In this document: positions 1-7,172 of the stretch, piece after piece
Layout: each line of letters opens with the position of its first letter
Position numbering within the stretch: the first letter of the stretch is position 1
NCBI GenBank assembly: GCA_023411815.1
Contig: JAEYOJ010000076.1
Span: 62,001-126,000, forward strand
Length of the DNA stretch: 64,000 nt
Source of the DNA: Pseudomonadota bacterium
GTDB taxonomy: Bacteria; Desulfobacterota; Desulfovibrionia; Desulfovibrionales; Desulfovibrionaceae
Reading direction: 5' to 3'
Program-made: the position numbers and the translations under genes
Notes under the pieces: generated by a model
Told to the model about the DNA's origin: nothing
Seen by the model: the letters and a program-made list of their open reading frames with translations, nothing else
Databases searched by the model: none

Positions 1-58
1 CGAAGCGCTCCTCGCCGCCGGACATGATTGGCAGACGTTCGTAGCGGTAGCCGGACAG
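1..58 (-). pseudogene. Second copy of terminase large-subunit 3' region (cut by window edge)
   Basis: Bases 1-58 match 1920-1977 inside the intact terminase gene at 55 of 58 positions and in the same orientation. Read on the minus strand they keep the terminase frame (LSGYRYERLPIMSGGEERF, around residues 415-434 of the full protein). Identity stops abruptly at base 59, where a terminator hairpin begins. The rest of this copy lies beyond the window, so it cannot be seen whether it continues to the terminase stop codon. It is a direct repeat of the intact gene and brackets the three cargo genes between them. The simplest reading is that cargo DNA entered at or near the terminase 3' end and duplicated it. 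Confidence 0.8.
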
Positions 59-61
59 CCC

Positions 62-104
62 CTGAAAAAGGAGCAGCCTTGGCCAAATGCATTGACCAAG
101 GCTG
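62..104 (-). terminator. Rho-independent terminator after the phage cargo genes
   Basis: On the minus strand a 13-bp stem with one mismatch (bases 92-104 pairing with 74-86, loop ATGCA-like) is followed by a T-rich stretch, CCTTTTTC. It lies about 40 nt after the stop codon of the gene ending at 145 and directly before the duplicated terminase fragment. It would end the cargo transcript and insulate the following phage genes, which is the usual arrangement of a moron. Confidence 0.75.
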
Positions 105-144
105 CCTTGCTGCTGAAGTTGCCGGGTAATCTGTTGAAAAGAGA

Positions 145-582
145 TTATCTTCTGTTCTTGCTCAGTTGCTTACGAATAAACGCGAACAGTTCCCTGAATC
201 CGTCCCGAAAGAAATGAAAAATAAAATGCGGATCATATACATACGAGTACCCCTCGACGGCCATGGCCATCAGGCAGGACAGGTCGCACTCCGGGTCTTC
301 GGCGCGCGCATCGGCCGCCTTCAGATAGGCGCGCAGGTTCCGCTCCAGGGCTTCGGGCTGCGCGGGCTGGTCGGCGGCCTCGATGCCCACCCGAATATGA
401 TCCAGGGCAAGGAAGCGCAACGGCCTGCCTTTGGCATCAAAGCCGAAATACTCGCCTTCAAGGACATCGTAGGCTTCGTAGTGGGCCTGGGCATCCTCCA
501 GGTTTGAGAAGACATTCAGGTTGACGCCATCAATGTCGAAAACAAACAATGGGAATACGAGTTGGTTCGAGGTCTGCTCCAC
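145..582 (-). CDS. Hypothetical protein, last gene of the phage cargo
   Basis: A 145-residue soluble acidic protein with no signal peptide or membrane segment. I do not recognise the family. The N-terminal part (about 9-60) has alternating hydrophobic strands around FPLFVFDIDG and an acidic, aromatic segment, and the C-terminus is basic (RKQLSKNRR). The GTG start at 582 is the first in the frame, with a weak GAGGA upstream. It lies 46 bases after the secreted SecD-P1-like gene and is followed by a terminator, so it is probably co-transcribed with the two genes before it. The setting between two terminase copies suggests accessory phage cargo rather than a virion gene, but function is unknown. 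Confidence 0.6.
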   Translation of the reverse strand: MEQTSNQLVFPLFVFDIDGVNLNVFSNLEDAQAHYEAYDVLEGEYFGFDAKGRPLRFLALDHIRVGIEAADQPAQPEALERNLRAYLKAADARAEDPECDLSCLMAMAVEGYSYVYDPHFIFHFFRDGFRELFAFIRKQLSKNRR

Positions 583-628
583 GGACGTTCATCCTCGCGG
601 TTTGGTGCACTTGAATACAACAAGGCTT

Positions 629-1333
629 TCAATGCTCCTCCATCACCTCGATCCCCGGCGCGACCTCATGGACGAACGCCTCGGCCTCCCGCTGCGTGGA
701 AAACACGCCTCCCGTGAACACGCCGTCGATGATCTCTCCTTGGATGTTCATGCTGGCGATGACCCGCCCATTGCAATAGTGTATAATGAGCTGTCGCCCC
801 ACGTTTCCCCGCGTCAAATCGGCGAACAAGGGGTGATATGCGTCCGAAAAGCGATACAGGATTTGAAACAAGACCGCAGGGCCGAAACTCCTCTGCTCGA
901 TCGACGCGGACTGCAGCATGCCGGGTTGCAGATCGAGTTCCAGCGGGTCGGGCGCGAATGGGCCATGTACCGGTATCTCCCCGATCCCAGGCAGTACCTC
1001 GCGGATGAAGTCCTCGGCTTCCTGGAGCGTTTTGTATGATCCACCACTGATAGTACCACGAAGTATTTCAGCTTGTACTCTAGTGCTGACGAGTATTCTT
1101 TCCTTATATGAAATGGCAAGGCGTCGTCCAATATTTTCCTTGGTTAACTTCGCAAAATCGCTACAGAATGGATCAACAAGTCGGAGTACGACGTTGTATT
1201 CTTTGCTTGATGCCGCAATCCAGGCTGACCCAATCATGTGAGGCTCCAATTCATATTTAAGCGTATCAGCAAAAGAAATTGTGTAAGAAATAAAAACAAA
1301 ACAGATCAGTGAAATAAATATATTTTTGCACAT
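629..1333 (-). CDS. Secreted protein with two tandem SecD P1-head-like domains
   Basis: A 234-residue protein with a Sec signal peptide (1-22, hydrophobic FISLICFVFISYTISF, cut after SFA). The mature part contains two copies of one module, at about residues 47-117 and 152-229. Both follow the pattern F..LT..N(I/V)GR.L.I.Y...(I/V).(A/S)....EI..G...GG.(Y/F).T..EAE.F, which resembles the periplasmic P1 head subdomain of SecD/SecDF. No membrane segments or other SecD parts are present, so this is not a translocase subunit. The ATG at 1333 has AAGGAG upstream and lies 3 nt after the preceding gene. Base use is AT-richer than the flanking genes, suggesting foreign origin. It acts outside the cytoplasm; its role is unknown, and interference with export or superinfection is only a guess. 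Confidence 0.7.
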   Translation of the reverse strand: MCKNIFISLICFVFISYTISFADTLKYELEPHMIGSAWIAASSKEYNVVLRLVDPFCSDFAKLTKENIGRRLAISYKERILVSTRVQAEILRGTISGGSYKTLQEAEDFIREVLPGIGEIPVHGPFAPDPLELDLQPGMLQSASIEQRSFGPAVLFQILYRFSDAYHPLFADLTRGNVGRQLIIHYCNGRVIASMNIQGEIIDGVFTGGVFSTQREAEAFVHEVAPGIEVMEEH

Positions 1334-1336
1334 AAT

Positions 1337-1723
1337 CTACTCCTTATCCAAGGTTGTGTAGATAGCATACTGAACAACAAATGCATCGGAATCTGTGGAT
1401 ATAATAAAACGCCAGTTCACGGTGTCATGTCCAAAGTAGTTAAATCGAAATGTCTGCGTGGAGTGAGGCACAAGGAGCGCACCCCTGCTTCCATCGTGGT
1501 TGCTGGATATGGAAATCATTGCTCCAAGGACATTTACGTTTTTTACTTCGATCCAGACAACTTGGCCGAGTGTCGCGGAAAAGACAACACCTCCGTTCCA
1601 GATCCCCGTATCCCAAAGATGTCTTTTCCCACTCTGTCGCTGGGACTCATTATCCTCGCCATGTCCACTCGATGTAAGTTCATTGATCGCCTCTTTGAAC
1701 CATCTGGAAAACTCGCTGCTCAT
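1337..1723 (-). CDS. Hypothetical protein, first gene of the phage cargo
   Basis: A 128-residue protein of unknown family. The frame is open further upstream, but the ATG at 1723 has GGGAGGA at good spacing and gives MSSEFSRWFKEA. The N-terminal 45 residues are polar with a predicted helix. The rest is rich in beta-type alternation with many aromatic residues (WDTGIWNGGVVFSATLG, TFRFNYFGHDTVNWRFII), compatible with a compact beta sandwich. No signal peptide is seen. It starts 47 nt after the terminase stop and is followed at 3 nt by the SecD-P1-like gene, so the two are almost certainly an operon. A cargo promoter could lie in the short AT-rich gap 1724-1770, but no convincing -10 was found. 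Confidence 0.6.
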   Translation of the reverse strand: MSSEFSRWFKEAINELTSSGHGEDNESQRQSGKRHLWDTGIWNGGVVFSATLGQVVWIEVKNVNVLGAMISISSNHDGSRGALLVPHSTQTFRFNYFGHDTVNWRFIISTDSDAFVVQYAIYTTLDKE

Positions 1724-1770
1724 GATGCTCCTCCCATATTGGTGAATGGTTCCCATGCACAATTCATTTC

Positions 1771-3219
1771 TCAATACCCCGCCATGCCGTCCGCCGGCCT
1801 TCCTTCCGCTCCGCCCCTGCGCCGGGCCGGGGCCTTGCGGCCGGGCTCCTCGGCGGCCAGGGCCGCGTACTGCAGGGCGTCGTGAATGTGGCTGTACTGG
1901 TTTTTCAGGGGCCGCTCGGCGAAGCGCTCCTCGCCGCCGGACATGACCGGCAGGCGTTCGTAGCGGTAGCCGGACAGGAAGCCCTTGCGCAGCAGCGTGC
2001 AGCTCGGGGAGAGCAGAAAAGCCGGGGCGTCCGCCTCACCGCCGGCCAGGAACCCGGCCACGGCCTCGCGCCGGGCCGTGAAGTCGTTGCTGCGCGCGGG
2101 CTGGGTCGGGATGCCCGCGGCGGCCAGCTCGTCCATGCAGGTGCGCTCGTCGGTCTGGGCGCGGGCCCGGCCAGCCGGGTCGCCGTGGCTCTGCACGGAC
2201 AGCCCGGCGAAGCGCGAGCGCAGGGCCGGGGCCACGACCTCGCGGGCGAAGCGGCGGATGCCCGTGCCCTGCCCCGCGAATTCGGCCAGCACGAGCAGCC
2301 TGCCACCGGGCGCGAGCTGCGTCGCCACGCAGGCCGGGGTCAGGCCGAAGTCCCAGCCCAGCAGGAGCGGCACGCCCGGCAGTGCTGCGAGATCCTGCCG
2401 CGCCAAATGGCGCTCGTCGTCGTACTCCGGGTACACGGGCCTGCCCTCGGCTACGCAGCCGTAGCGGCCTTGCAGGTAGACCGCGACCCACTGGCGGCTC
2501 TTGCCCGCGGCCTGGCGCAGCCAGTACTCGCCGCCCAGCGGCTGGTGACGCAGGTTCTCGGCCAGCGGGTTGAGCGCGAACCCTTCTTTCATCTCGACCA
2601 GAGCGGCCGGCTGTCTAAAGAATTCCCAGCCCTCGGGCCGCCGCTCCTCGGCCAGCCTGTGCCACCAGTGGCCTTCGTCGGGAGGGTTGCTGTCCATGAC
2701 GAGCCCGGACCAGCTCGGCCCGCCTAGCCGCTTGGGCGGATAGCGGCCCACGCGGCCCAGCAGGGCGTCGAGCACGGCCTTGTCCACCTCGCGCGCCTCG
2801 TTGACCCAGGCCCCGGTCAGCTCCAGGGACAGGAGTTTGCGCGCGTCGTCGGCGCTGTCCAAAGCCAGGAAGAGCGCCTCCATGTCCAGGCGCGTGCCGT
2901 CGGCCAGCGGAGCGGCCATGCGCGCCGTGAGCGGCGCGCTGCCGCGCACCGGGCAGACCTGCGCCGGAGCCCAGTCGGCCCAGGTCTTGAGCGTGGTGGT
3001 GCGCAGCTCGGGATAGGTGTTGCGCACCACGGCGAAGCGCGTGCGCCGCACGCCGTCCGGGCCGGGCCGCTGGCGCGCGGCGCGCAGCAGCAGCTCCACG
3101 CACATGGCCGAGGACTTGCCCGAGCCCACCGGCCCCATGACCCCGCGCACGAAGGCCCGGCTGCGATGGAAGCGCGCCAGGGTCGGCTCGGCGCGGTAGC
3201 CCACGACAAGTTCGCTCAT
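1771..3219 (-). CDS. terL: Phage terminase large subunit
   Basis: The DNA-packaging motor of a tailed phage: an N-terminal ATPase and a C-terminal nuclease that cuts concatemers at the portal. The 482-residue protein has a Walker A motif GPVGSGKSS (about 29-37), a Walker-B-like strand TGAWVNEARE (about 135-144) as in many terminases of this type, and a nuclease start GWDFGLTP (about 290). The conserved C-terminal HIHDALQYAA segment is also present. The length is normal and the gene looks intact. The start overlaps the small-subunit stop as ATGA. The portal gene expected next is not seen in the window: instead the cargo genes and a second terminase 3' fragment follow, so this is a rearranged prophage. 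Confidence 0.9.
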   Translation of the reverse strand: MSELVVGYRAEPTLARFHRSRAFVRGVMGPVGSGKSSAMCVELLLRAARQRPGPDGVRRTRFAVVRNTYPELRTTTLKTWADWAPAQVCPVRGSAPLTARMAAPLADGTRLDMEALFLALDSADDARKLLSLELTGAWVNEAREVDKAVLDALLGRVGRYPPKRLGGPSWSGLVMDSNPPDEGHWWHRLAEERRPEGWEFFRQPAALVEMKEGFALNPLAENLRHQPLGGEYWLRQAAGKSRQWVAVYLQGRYGCVAEGRPVYPEYDDERHLARQDLAALPGVPLLLGWDFGLTPACVATQLAPGGRLLVLAEFAGQGTGIRRFAREVVAPALRSRFAGLSVQSHGDPAGRARAQTDERTCMDELAAAGIPTQPARSNDFTARREAVAGFLAGGEADAPAFLLSPSCTLLRKGFLSGYRYERLPVMSGGEERFAERPLKNQYSHIHDALQYAALAAEEPGRKAPARRRGGAEGRPADGMAGY

Positions 3220-3899
3220 CGGCCGGCCTCCCCGTCGCTGCCTGCGGCCTGGGCTTCATCGTCCAGGCGGATGTCGAAGCGCACCAGCAGCGGCTCGTCG
3301 GCCTCGTCGCCGGACCGCCCCGACTGGCCGGACTGGCCGAGCAGGCCCAGCACCTTGGCCAGCAGCTCCCAGGCCTTGATCCTGTTGGCCTGGCCCGGGT
3401 CCTTGCCCTCGCCGCTGGCCTCCTCGTACAGCCCGGACACGACCATCTCGCGCGTTACGTTGGTTACCGGCGGTGTAGCTGGAGAGGGGCTCTGCCCCTC
3501 TCCAGACCTCTCCCCGCCAGGGCGTGACGACGCCCTGGACCCGCGATGTTGCGTGGCGGTCGGCTCGGGGGCTTGCGGATGTTCGAGCGCTGGTTGTGCG
3601 CTTTGGGCATGGGATTGGTCTTGAAACCCTTCAAGACAGCTTATCGTATCGTCCAGCGACTCCGCGAAGCGTCCCACACCCGAACTACGCGGGTCCAGGG
3701 GGCCGTTGCCCCCTGGTGGGAGGGGTCTGGGGAGGGCGACGCCCTCCCCGGCTCTTGCTTTCGCCTCCAGCAATCGTCCTGCAGTGAACGCGGCCAGGCG
3801 CTCGTCGTAGCTTGCCGCCACGGCCGCGCGCGCCCCGTCGCCGCAGCGTTCGTACTCCGCGAAAAACCGCTCCTGCCGCTCCTTTGTCCCCTTGCGCAT
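3216..3899 (-). CDS. terS: Phage terminase small subunit with an in-frame repeat insertion
   Basis: This is the DNA-recognition subunit of the packaging motor. The frame opens at 3968, but ATG 3899 has GGAGG at good spacing and lies just after a terminator, giving MRKGTKERQERFFAEYERCG, a typical terminase small-subunit N-terminus with a helix-turn-helix. The conserved C-terminal part resumes at about residue 145 (VTREMVVSGLYEEA, then KAWELLAKVLGLLG). Between them about 95 Pro/Gly/Ser-rich residues are encoded by two oppositely oriented copies of the genomic double-hairpin repeat and their spacer, all in frame. At 227 residues it is longer than usual for the family because of this insertion. 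Whether it still works is not clear. The stop overlaps the start of terL. Confidence 0.75.
   Translation of the reverse strand: MRKGTKERQERFFAEYERCGDGARAAVAASYDERLAAFTAGRLLEAKARAGEGVALPRPLPPGGNGPLDPRSSGVGRFAESLDDTISCLEGFQDQSHAQSAQPALEHPQAPEPTATQHRGSRASSRPGGERSGEGQSPSPATPPVTNVTREMVVSGLYEEASGEGKDPGQANRIKAWELLAKVLGLLGQSGQSGRSGDEADEPLLVRFDIRLDDEAQAAGSDGEAGR
3478..3549 (-). repeat. Double-hairpin repeat, copy inside terS
   Basis: Two adjacent palindromes: GAGAGGGGC...GCCCCTCTC and CCAGGGCGT...ACGCCCTGG, ending ACCCGCG. Bases 3513-3549 are an exact 37-bp reverse complement of 34008-34044 in a distant intergenic region, which proves that this is a dispersed element. It is translated as part of the terminase small subunit. 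Confidence 0.85.
3688..3751 (+). repeat. Double-hairpin repeat, second copy inside terS
   Basis: Starts CGCGGGTCCAGGGGGCC, then CCCCTGGTGGG, and ends with a GGGGAGGGC-GAC-GCCCTCCCC hairpin. It is inverted relative to the copy at 3478-3549. The same head-to-head pair geometry appears at 13689-13862, so the pair probably inserted into terS as a unit. Confidence 0.8.
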
Positions 3900-3911
3900 G
3901 CCGCACCCTCC

Positions 3912-3944
3912 AAAAAAGAAGCGGGGAGGCTTGCGCCTCCCCGC
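3912..3944 (-). terminator. Terminator directly upstream of terS
   Basis: A perfect 10-bp GC stem (GCGGGGAGGC / GCCTCCCCGC, 3921-3944) is followed on the minus strand by TTCTTTTTTGG. The ribosome site of terS comes immediately after. It would stop transcription arriving from the right, so terS-terL may need antitermination or a promoter inside a very short space. Confidence 0.75.
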
Positions 3945-4051
3945 GTTGCATGGGCCGGATTGCCCCATCAGGCTTTTATAATAGCATAATTGCGCTGAAT
4001 GCGCCAGTCTGGCTGTCGCTTATTAGTTGAATGCTCGGTCAGGAAACAGCA

Positions 4052-4384
4052 TCAACTCCTGCCTGCCGGTTTAGGCCAGCCATCCAATTCGCAGGCCCAA
4101 ACAGTAGCAAAGGATTCCAAGTTCCGCAGGACATCGTTTTCTTTCTTTACGGCGTTTTTATCTTGCTCGGACATAGCCTGCTATATATGGTTTCCAATAG
4201 AGTTCCATCCAACGCCGGCAGTTAAGTACGCGATATCCTTAAATCCGGATGAATGGAGGCGGCTGAATATTTGTATACGTCTCTTCTCCTGCTCCACACG
4301 GGCAAGGCATGCCGAAGTTACGATACGCGCCCATTCCAGAAGAGCCCTGGAAGGATCAATGCTTGTTGAAGCAGGAAAAATATG
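4052..4384 (-). pseudogene. Possible small or decayed phage reading frames in the terS upstream gap
   Basis: The gap 3969-4468 holds no clear gene. On the minus strand one frame is open from 4384 to a TAG at 4183-4181 and encodes residues that look protein-like (RALLEWARIVTSACLARV, then an EQEKRR region). It has no ATG, only a GTG at 4297. The same frame resumes at ATG 4174 as a 40-residue polar ORF (MSEQDKNAVKKENDVLRN) that stops at 4052. This may be two overlapping tiny phage genes or one gene broken by a stop codon. No good ribosome site is seen. The base composition is AT-richer than the flank at 4469. Confidence 0.25.
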
Positions 4385-4468
4385 TTATTATAATAGATTA
4401 TATTGCAATTCAAATTTGAGAGATAGCTACATTGCTCCGAGTGCATACTTGAAGAGTTGGAGGACAGA

Positions 4469-5341
4469 ATGCCAAAGACGGATAATGCAGTCATTCAGAT
4501 GATCAGGGACAAAAAGAAGCAAATCCTGGAGGCCTGGCTGAAGGCCCAGTATGAAAGCAAGGTCATCAGGCTGGACCTCATCAACAAGGGCGAGCTGGCG
4601 ACCCAGTCCGAGGAGTTCCTCGATGCCTTCGTGGACGCCCTCAAGACCGGGAATTTCGAGGACATCGCGGCCCCCGAGTACAAGTCCGTGGTCCAGATGC
4701 TCGGCGACATCTCCAGGTCGCGGACCAGGCAGGGCTTCAGTCCGACCGAAACCGCCACCTACGTCTTCAGCCTCAAGGACACGCTCCTTGAATTTCTGCA
4801 GGACGAGTTCCGCGACAGGCCCGGCGAACTGAATGCACAGATCACCAAGTTCTCCAAGCTGCTCGACAGCCTGGGTCTCGTGACCTTCGAGTCCTACACG
4901 CACGGCCGCGAGGACATCATCCAGCGTCAGCAGCAGGAGATCCTCGAGCTTTCCACCCCGGTCATCCGCATCTGGAAGGGCGTGCTCTCGGTCCCGCTCA
5001 TCGGCACGCTCGACAGCGCGCGCACCCAGATCATCATGGAGAACCTCCTGCAGCAGATCGTGGCCACCGAGTCCTCCGTGGCCATCCTCGACATCTCGGG
5101 CGTGCCGGCGGTGGACACCCTGGTGGCCCAGCACCTCCTCAAGACCGTCAGCGCGGCGCGGCTCATGGGCGCCGAGTGCATCATCAGCGGCATCCGGCCC
5201 GAGATCGCCCAGACCATGGTCAACCTCGGCGTGGACATCAACGTGAAGACCAAGGCCACCTTGGGCGAGGCGCTCAAGGAGGCCTTTACCCTGGTAGGCC
5301 TGCGAGTCGTCCGCAACGAGGTCGCATCCGAGAGGCGCTAG
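4469..5341 (+). CDS. rsbR: Stressosome sensor scaffold protein RsbR (RsbRD-type N-terminus, STAS)
   Basis: A 290-residue protein built as an N-terminal helical sensor-like domain (about 1-150, RsbRD_N-like rather than globin) and a C-terminal STAS domain (about 165-280). The STAS part carries DISGVPAVDTLVAQHLL and GIRPEIAQTMVNLG, whose threonines align with the two RsbR sites phosphorylated by RsbT. In known systems RsbR and RsbS form a large stressosome that holds RsbT until a signal arrives. ATG 4469 has GGAGGA at 6-nt spacing. It is the first gene of a tight operon with rsbS, rsbT and an RsbX-like phosphatase. The likely signal is not apparent from the sequence. Confidence 0.88.
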   Translation: MPKTDNAVIQMIRDKKKQILEAWLKAQYESKVIRLDLINKGELATQSEEFLDAFVDALKTGNFEDIAAPEYKSVVQMLGDISRSRTRQGFSPTETATYVFSLKDTLLEFLQDEFRDRPGELNAQITKFSKLLDSLGLVTFESYTHGREDIIQRQQQEILELSTPVIRIWKGVLSVPLIGTLDSARTQIIMENLLQQIVATESSVAILDISGVPAVDTLVAQHLLKTVSAARLMGAECIISGIRPEIAQTMVNLGVDINVKTKATLGEALKEAFTLVGLRVVRNEVASERR

Positions 5342-5737
5342 ATGGACAAGATCCCCATTCTCAGGATGGGCCCGTTCCTCCTGGTGACCATCCAGGTGGA
5401 CATGCACGACCGGCTGGCCATGACGCTCCAGGACGACCTGACGCGCATGGTCGGCGCGAGCGGCGCAAAGGGCGTGCTCATCGACATCTCGGCCCTGGAC
5501 ATCGTGGATTCCTTCATGGGCCGCATGCTGGGCAGCATCGCCTCCATGACCCGCATCATGGACGCCGAGACCGTGGTCGTGGGCATGCAGCCCGCGGTGG
5601 CCATCACGCTCGTGGAACTGGGGCTGTCCCTGCCCGGAGTGCTCACGGCGCTCAACGTGGACAAGGGCATGGAGATGCTCACGCAGCGCCTGGGGCTGGC
5701 CGCGAGAGACGGCAAGGCGACGCATGAAGACGACTGA
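5342..5737 (+). CDS. rsbS: Stressosome STAS protein RsbS
   Basis: A single STAS domain of 131 residues. The segment IDISALDIVDSFMGRMLGSI holds the serine in VDSF that corresponds to the RsbS site phosphorylated by RsbT; phosphorylation releases RsbT in characterised systems. The gene starts directly after the rsbR stop and overlaps rsbT by 14 nt, so translation is likely coupled. It is cytoplasmic, within the stressosome core. Confidence 0.9.
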   Translation: MDKIPILRMGPFLLVTIQVDMHDRLAMTLQDDLTRMVGASGAKGVLIDISALDIVDSFMGRMLGSIASMTRIMDAETVVVGMQPAVAITLVELGLSLPGVLTALNVDKGMEMLTQRLGLAARDGKATHEDD

Positions 5738-6128
5738 GCTGGAGGCCCTGCGGGTAGCCGACGAGGCCGGAATCGTCAGCGCCAGGCGTCTGGCGCGCGA
5801 TCACGCCGTGCGGCTCGGCTTCAGCCTGGTGAACCAGACCAAGCTGGTGACGGCAGTGAGCGAGCTGGCCCGCAACATGGTCGTTTACGCGGGAGGCGGA
5901 ATTGTCCGCATCGAGGAGATCGCGAGCGGGATGAGGCGAGGTCTGCGAATAACCTTTCAGGACAGCGGCCCGGGCATACAGGACATCGAGCTGGCCATGC
6001 GCGACGGCTATACGACCGGCGGCGGGCTCGGGCAGGGATTGCCCGGCTCCAAGCGCCTGGTGAGCGAGTTCACCATCAACTCACGGGTGGGCGTCGGGAC
6101 GACCGTGACCATCACCCACTGGAAATAG
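5724..6128 (+). CDS. rsbT: Switch kinase RsbT
   Basis: A 134-residue HATPase_c serine/threonine kinase of the RsbT/RsbW class. It has an N box VSELARNMVVYAGGG with the Mg-binding Asn, a G1 box DSGPGI, and a glycine lid GGGLGQGLPGSKRLV. In the family it phosphorylates RsbS and RsbR and then, once released, activates a downstream partner (RsbU in Bacillus). No RsbU or sigma-B gene is in the window, so the output is probably one of the fused kinases encoded next. Confidence 0.9.
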   Translation: MKTTELEALRVADEAGIVSARRLARDHAVRLGFSLVNQTKLVTAVSELARNMVVYAGGGIVRIEEIASGMRRGLRITFQDSGPGIQDIELAMRDGYTTGGGLGQGLPGSKRLVSEFTINSRVGVGTTVTITHWK

Positions 6129-7172
6129 ATGCGCACAATGTTGAGCGGCCTCAAGGCGCACGAGCGGTTTCCCGTCTCCGAGTCCAGCCAGGTGGGCAGC
6201 CTGCGCCGCGCGGTGGCCGCCCTGGCCCGCGGTCAGGGCATGGGCCAGGAGCAGGCGGCCAGGGCCGCGATAATGGCCACGGAGATGGGCACCAACCTCG
6301 TCAAGCATGCGCGGGGCGGGGGCGAGGTGCTCGTGCGCTCCATCTCCGGAGGGCCGGGCGGGCTGGAACTGCTGAGCCTGGACAAGGGCCCAGGCATGGA
6401 GAACCCGGCCCGCATGCTCCAGGACGGGGTCTCCACCACCGGCAGCCCCGGAACCGGCCTGGGCGCGCTCAAGCGGCTCTCCAACGAGTTCGGGATCTAC
6501 TCCCGCCTCGGGTCGGGCACCGCCGTCTTCGTGCGCTTATGGGCCAGGGACCATGACCTCCAGCCGATCGCCGCTCCCTGCGAAATGGGCATGGTCATGC
6601 TGCCCAAGCCGGGCGAGGAGGCCTGCGGCGACGGCTGGTGCATCTCGCCCGCCGAGGGCAGGCTGACGGTGCTGGTCAGCGACGGGCTCGGCCATGGCCC
6701 GCTGGCGGCCGCGGCCTCCCAGGAGGCCATCCGCGCCTTCAGCGAAAGGCCGGATCTCGCGCCGACCGAAACGGTGAGCATGGTCCATGAGCGCCTGCGG
6801 CGCACTCGCGGGGCGGCCGTGGCCGTGGCCGATGTCCACGCCGGTCGGGCCGCTCTGGACTATGCCGGCATCGGCAACATCGCGGGCAGGATCATGCGCC
6901 CGGACGGCGCCATGACGAGCCTCGTGTCCATGAGCGGGATCGTCGGCCACCAGATCGGCAGAATGCAGGCGTTCTCCTACGCCTGGGGCGAGGGCGACCT
7001 GCTGATCATGAACTCCGACGGATTGCGCACGGCCTGGGACCTGTCGGCCTATCCCGGCCTGGAAAACCAGCATGCGGCCGTCATCGCCGGCGTCCTGTAC
7101 CGGGACTTCACCCGCGGCAGCGACGACGTCGCGGTCGTCGCAGTGCGGGCGGGGCGGGGCGGACGGCCATGA
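6129..7172 (+). CDS. RsbT-like ATPase fused to RsbX-type PP2C phosphatase
   Basis: A 347-residue fusion. Residues 1-135 form a second HATPase_c domain with an intact N box (ATEMGTNLVKHARGGG) and G1 box (DKGPGME, then GSPGTGLGALKRLS). Residues about 150-345 form an SpoIIE/RsbX-type PP2C phosphatase with metal-binding aspartates in VSDGLGHG, NSDGL and SDDVAVVAV. In stressosomes RsbX removes the phosphates from RsbR and RsbS and resets the complex. Here the reset enzyme carries its own ATPase domain, an arrangement known from other proteobacterial Rsb clusters. It begins immediately after the rsbT stop and overlaps the next gene by 4 nt. Confidence 0.85.
   Translation: MRTMLSGLKAHERFPVSESSQVGSLRRAVAALARGQGMGQEQAARAAIMATEMGTNLVKHARGGGEVLVRSISGGPGGLELLSLDKGPGMENPARMLQDGVSTTGSPGTGLGALKRLSNEFGIYSRLGSGTAVFVRLWARDHDLQPIAAPCEMGMVMLPKPGEEACGDGWCISPAEGRLTVLVSDGLGHGPLAAAASQEAIRAFSERPDLAPTETVSMVHERLRRTRGAAVAVADVHAGRAALDYAGIGNIAGRIMRPDGAMTSLVSMSGIVGHQIGRMQAFSYAWGEGDLLIMNSDGLRTAWDLSAYPGLENQHAAVIAGVLYRDFTRGSDDVAVVAVRAGRGGRP

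Noticed and set aside
166..1039. Long plus-strand open frames opposite the cargo genes
   Set aside because: They run antisense to better-supported minus-strand genes that have ribosome sites, a signal peptide and domain matches.
3900..3968. N-terminal extension of terS from ATG 3968
   Set aside because: It would span a strong terminator hairpin, and the internal ATG at 3899 has a good ribosome site.
3999..4502. Plus-strand frame of 167 codons before rsbR
   Set aside because: No ribosome site, composition unlike the neighbours, and it overlaps the rsbR start; the minus-strand frames look more protein-like.
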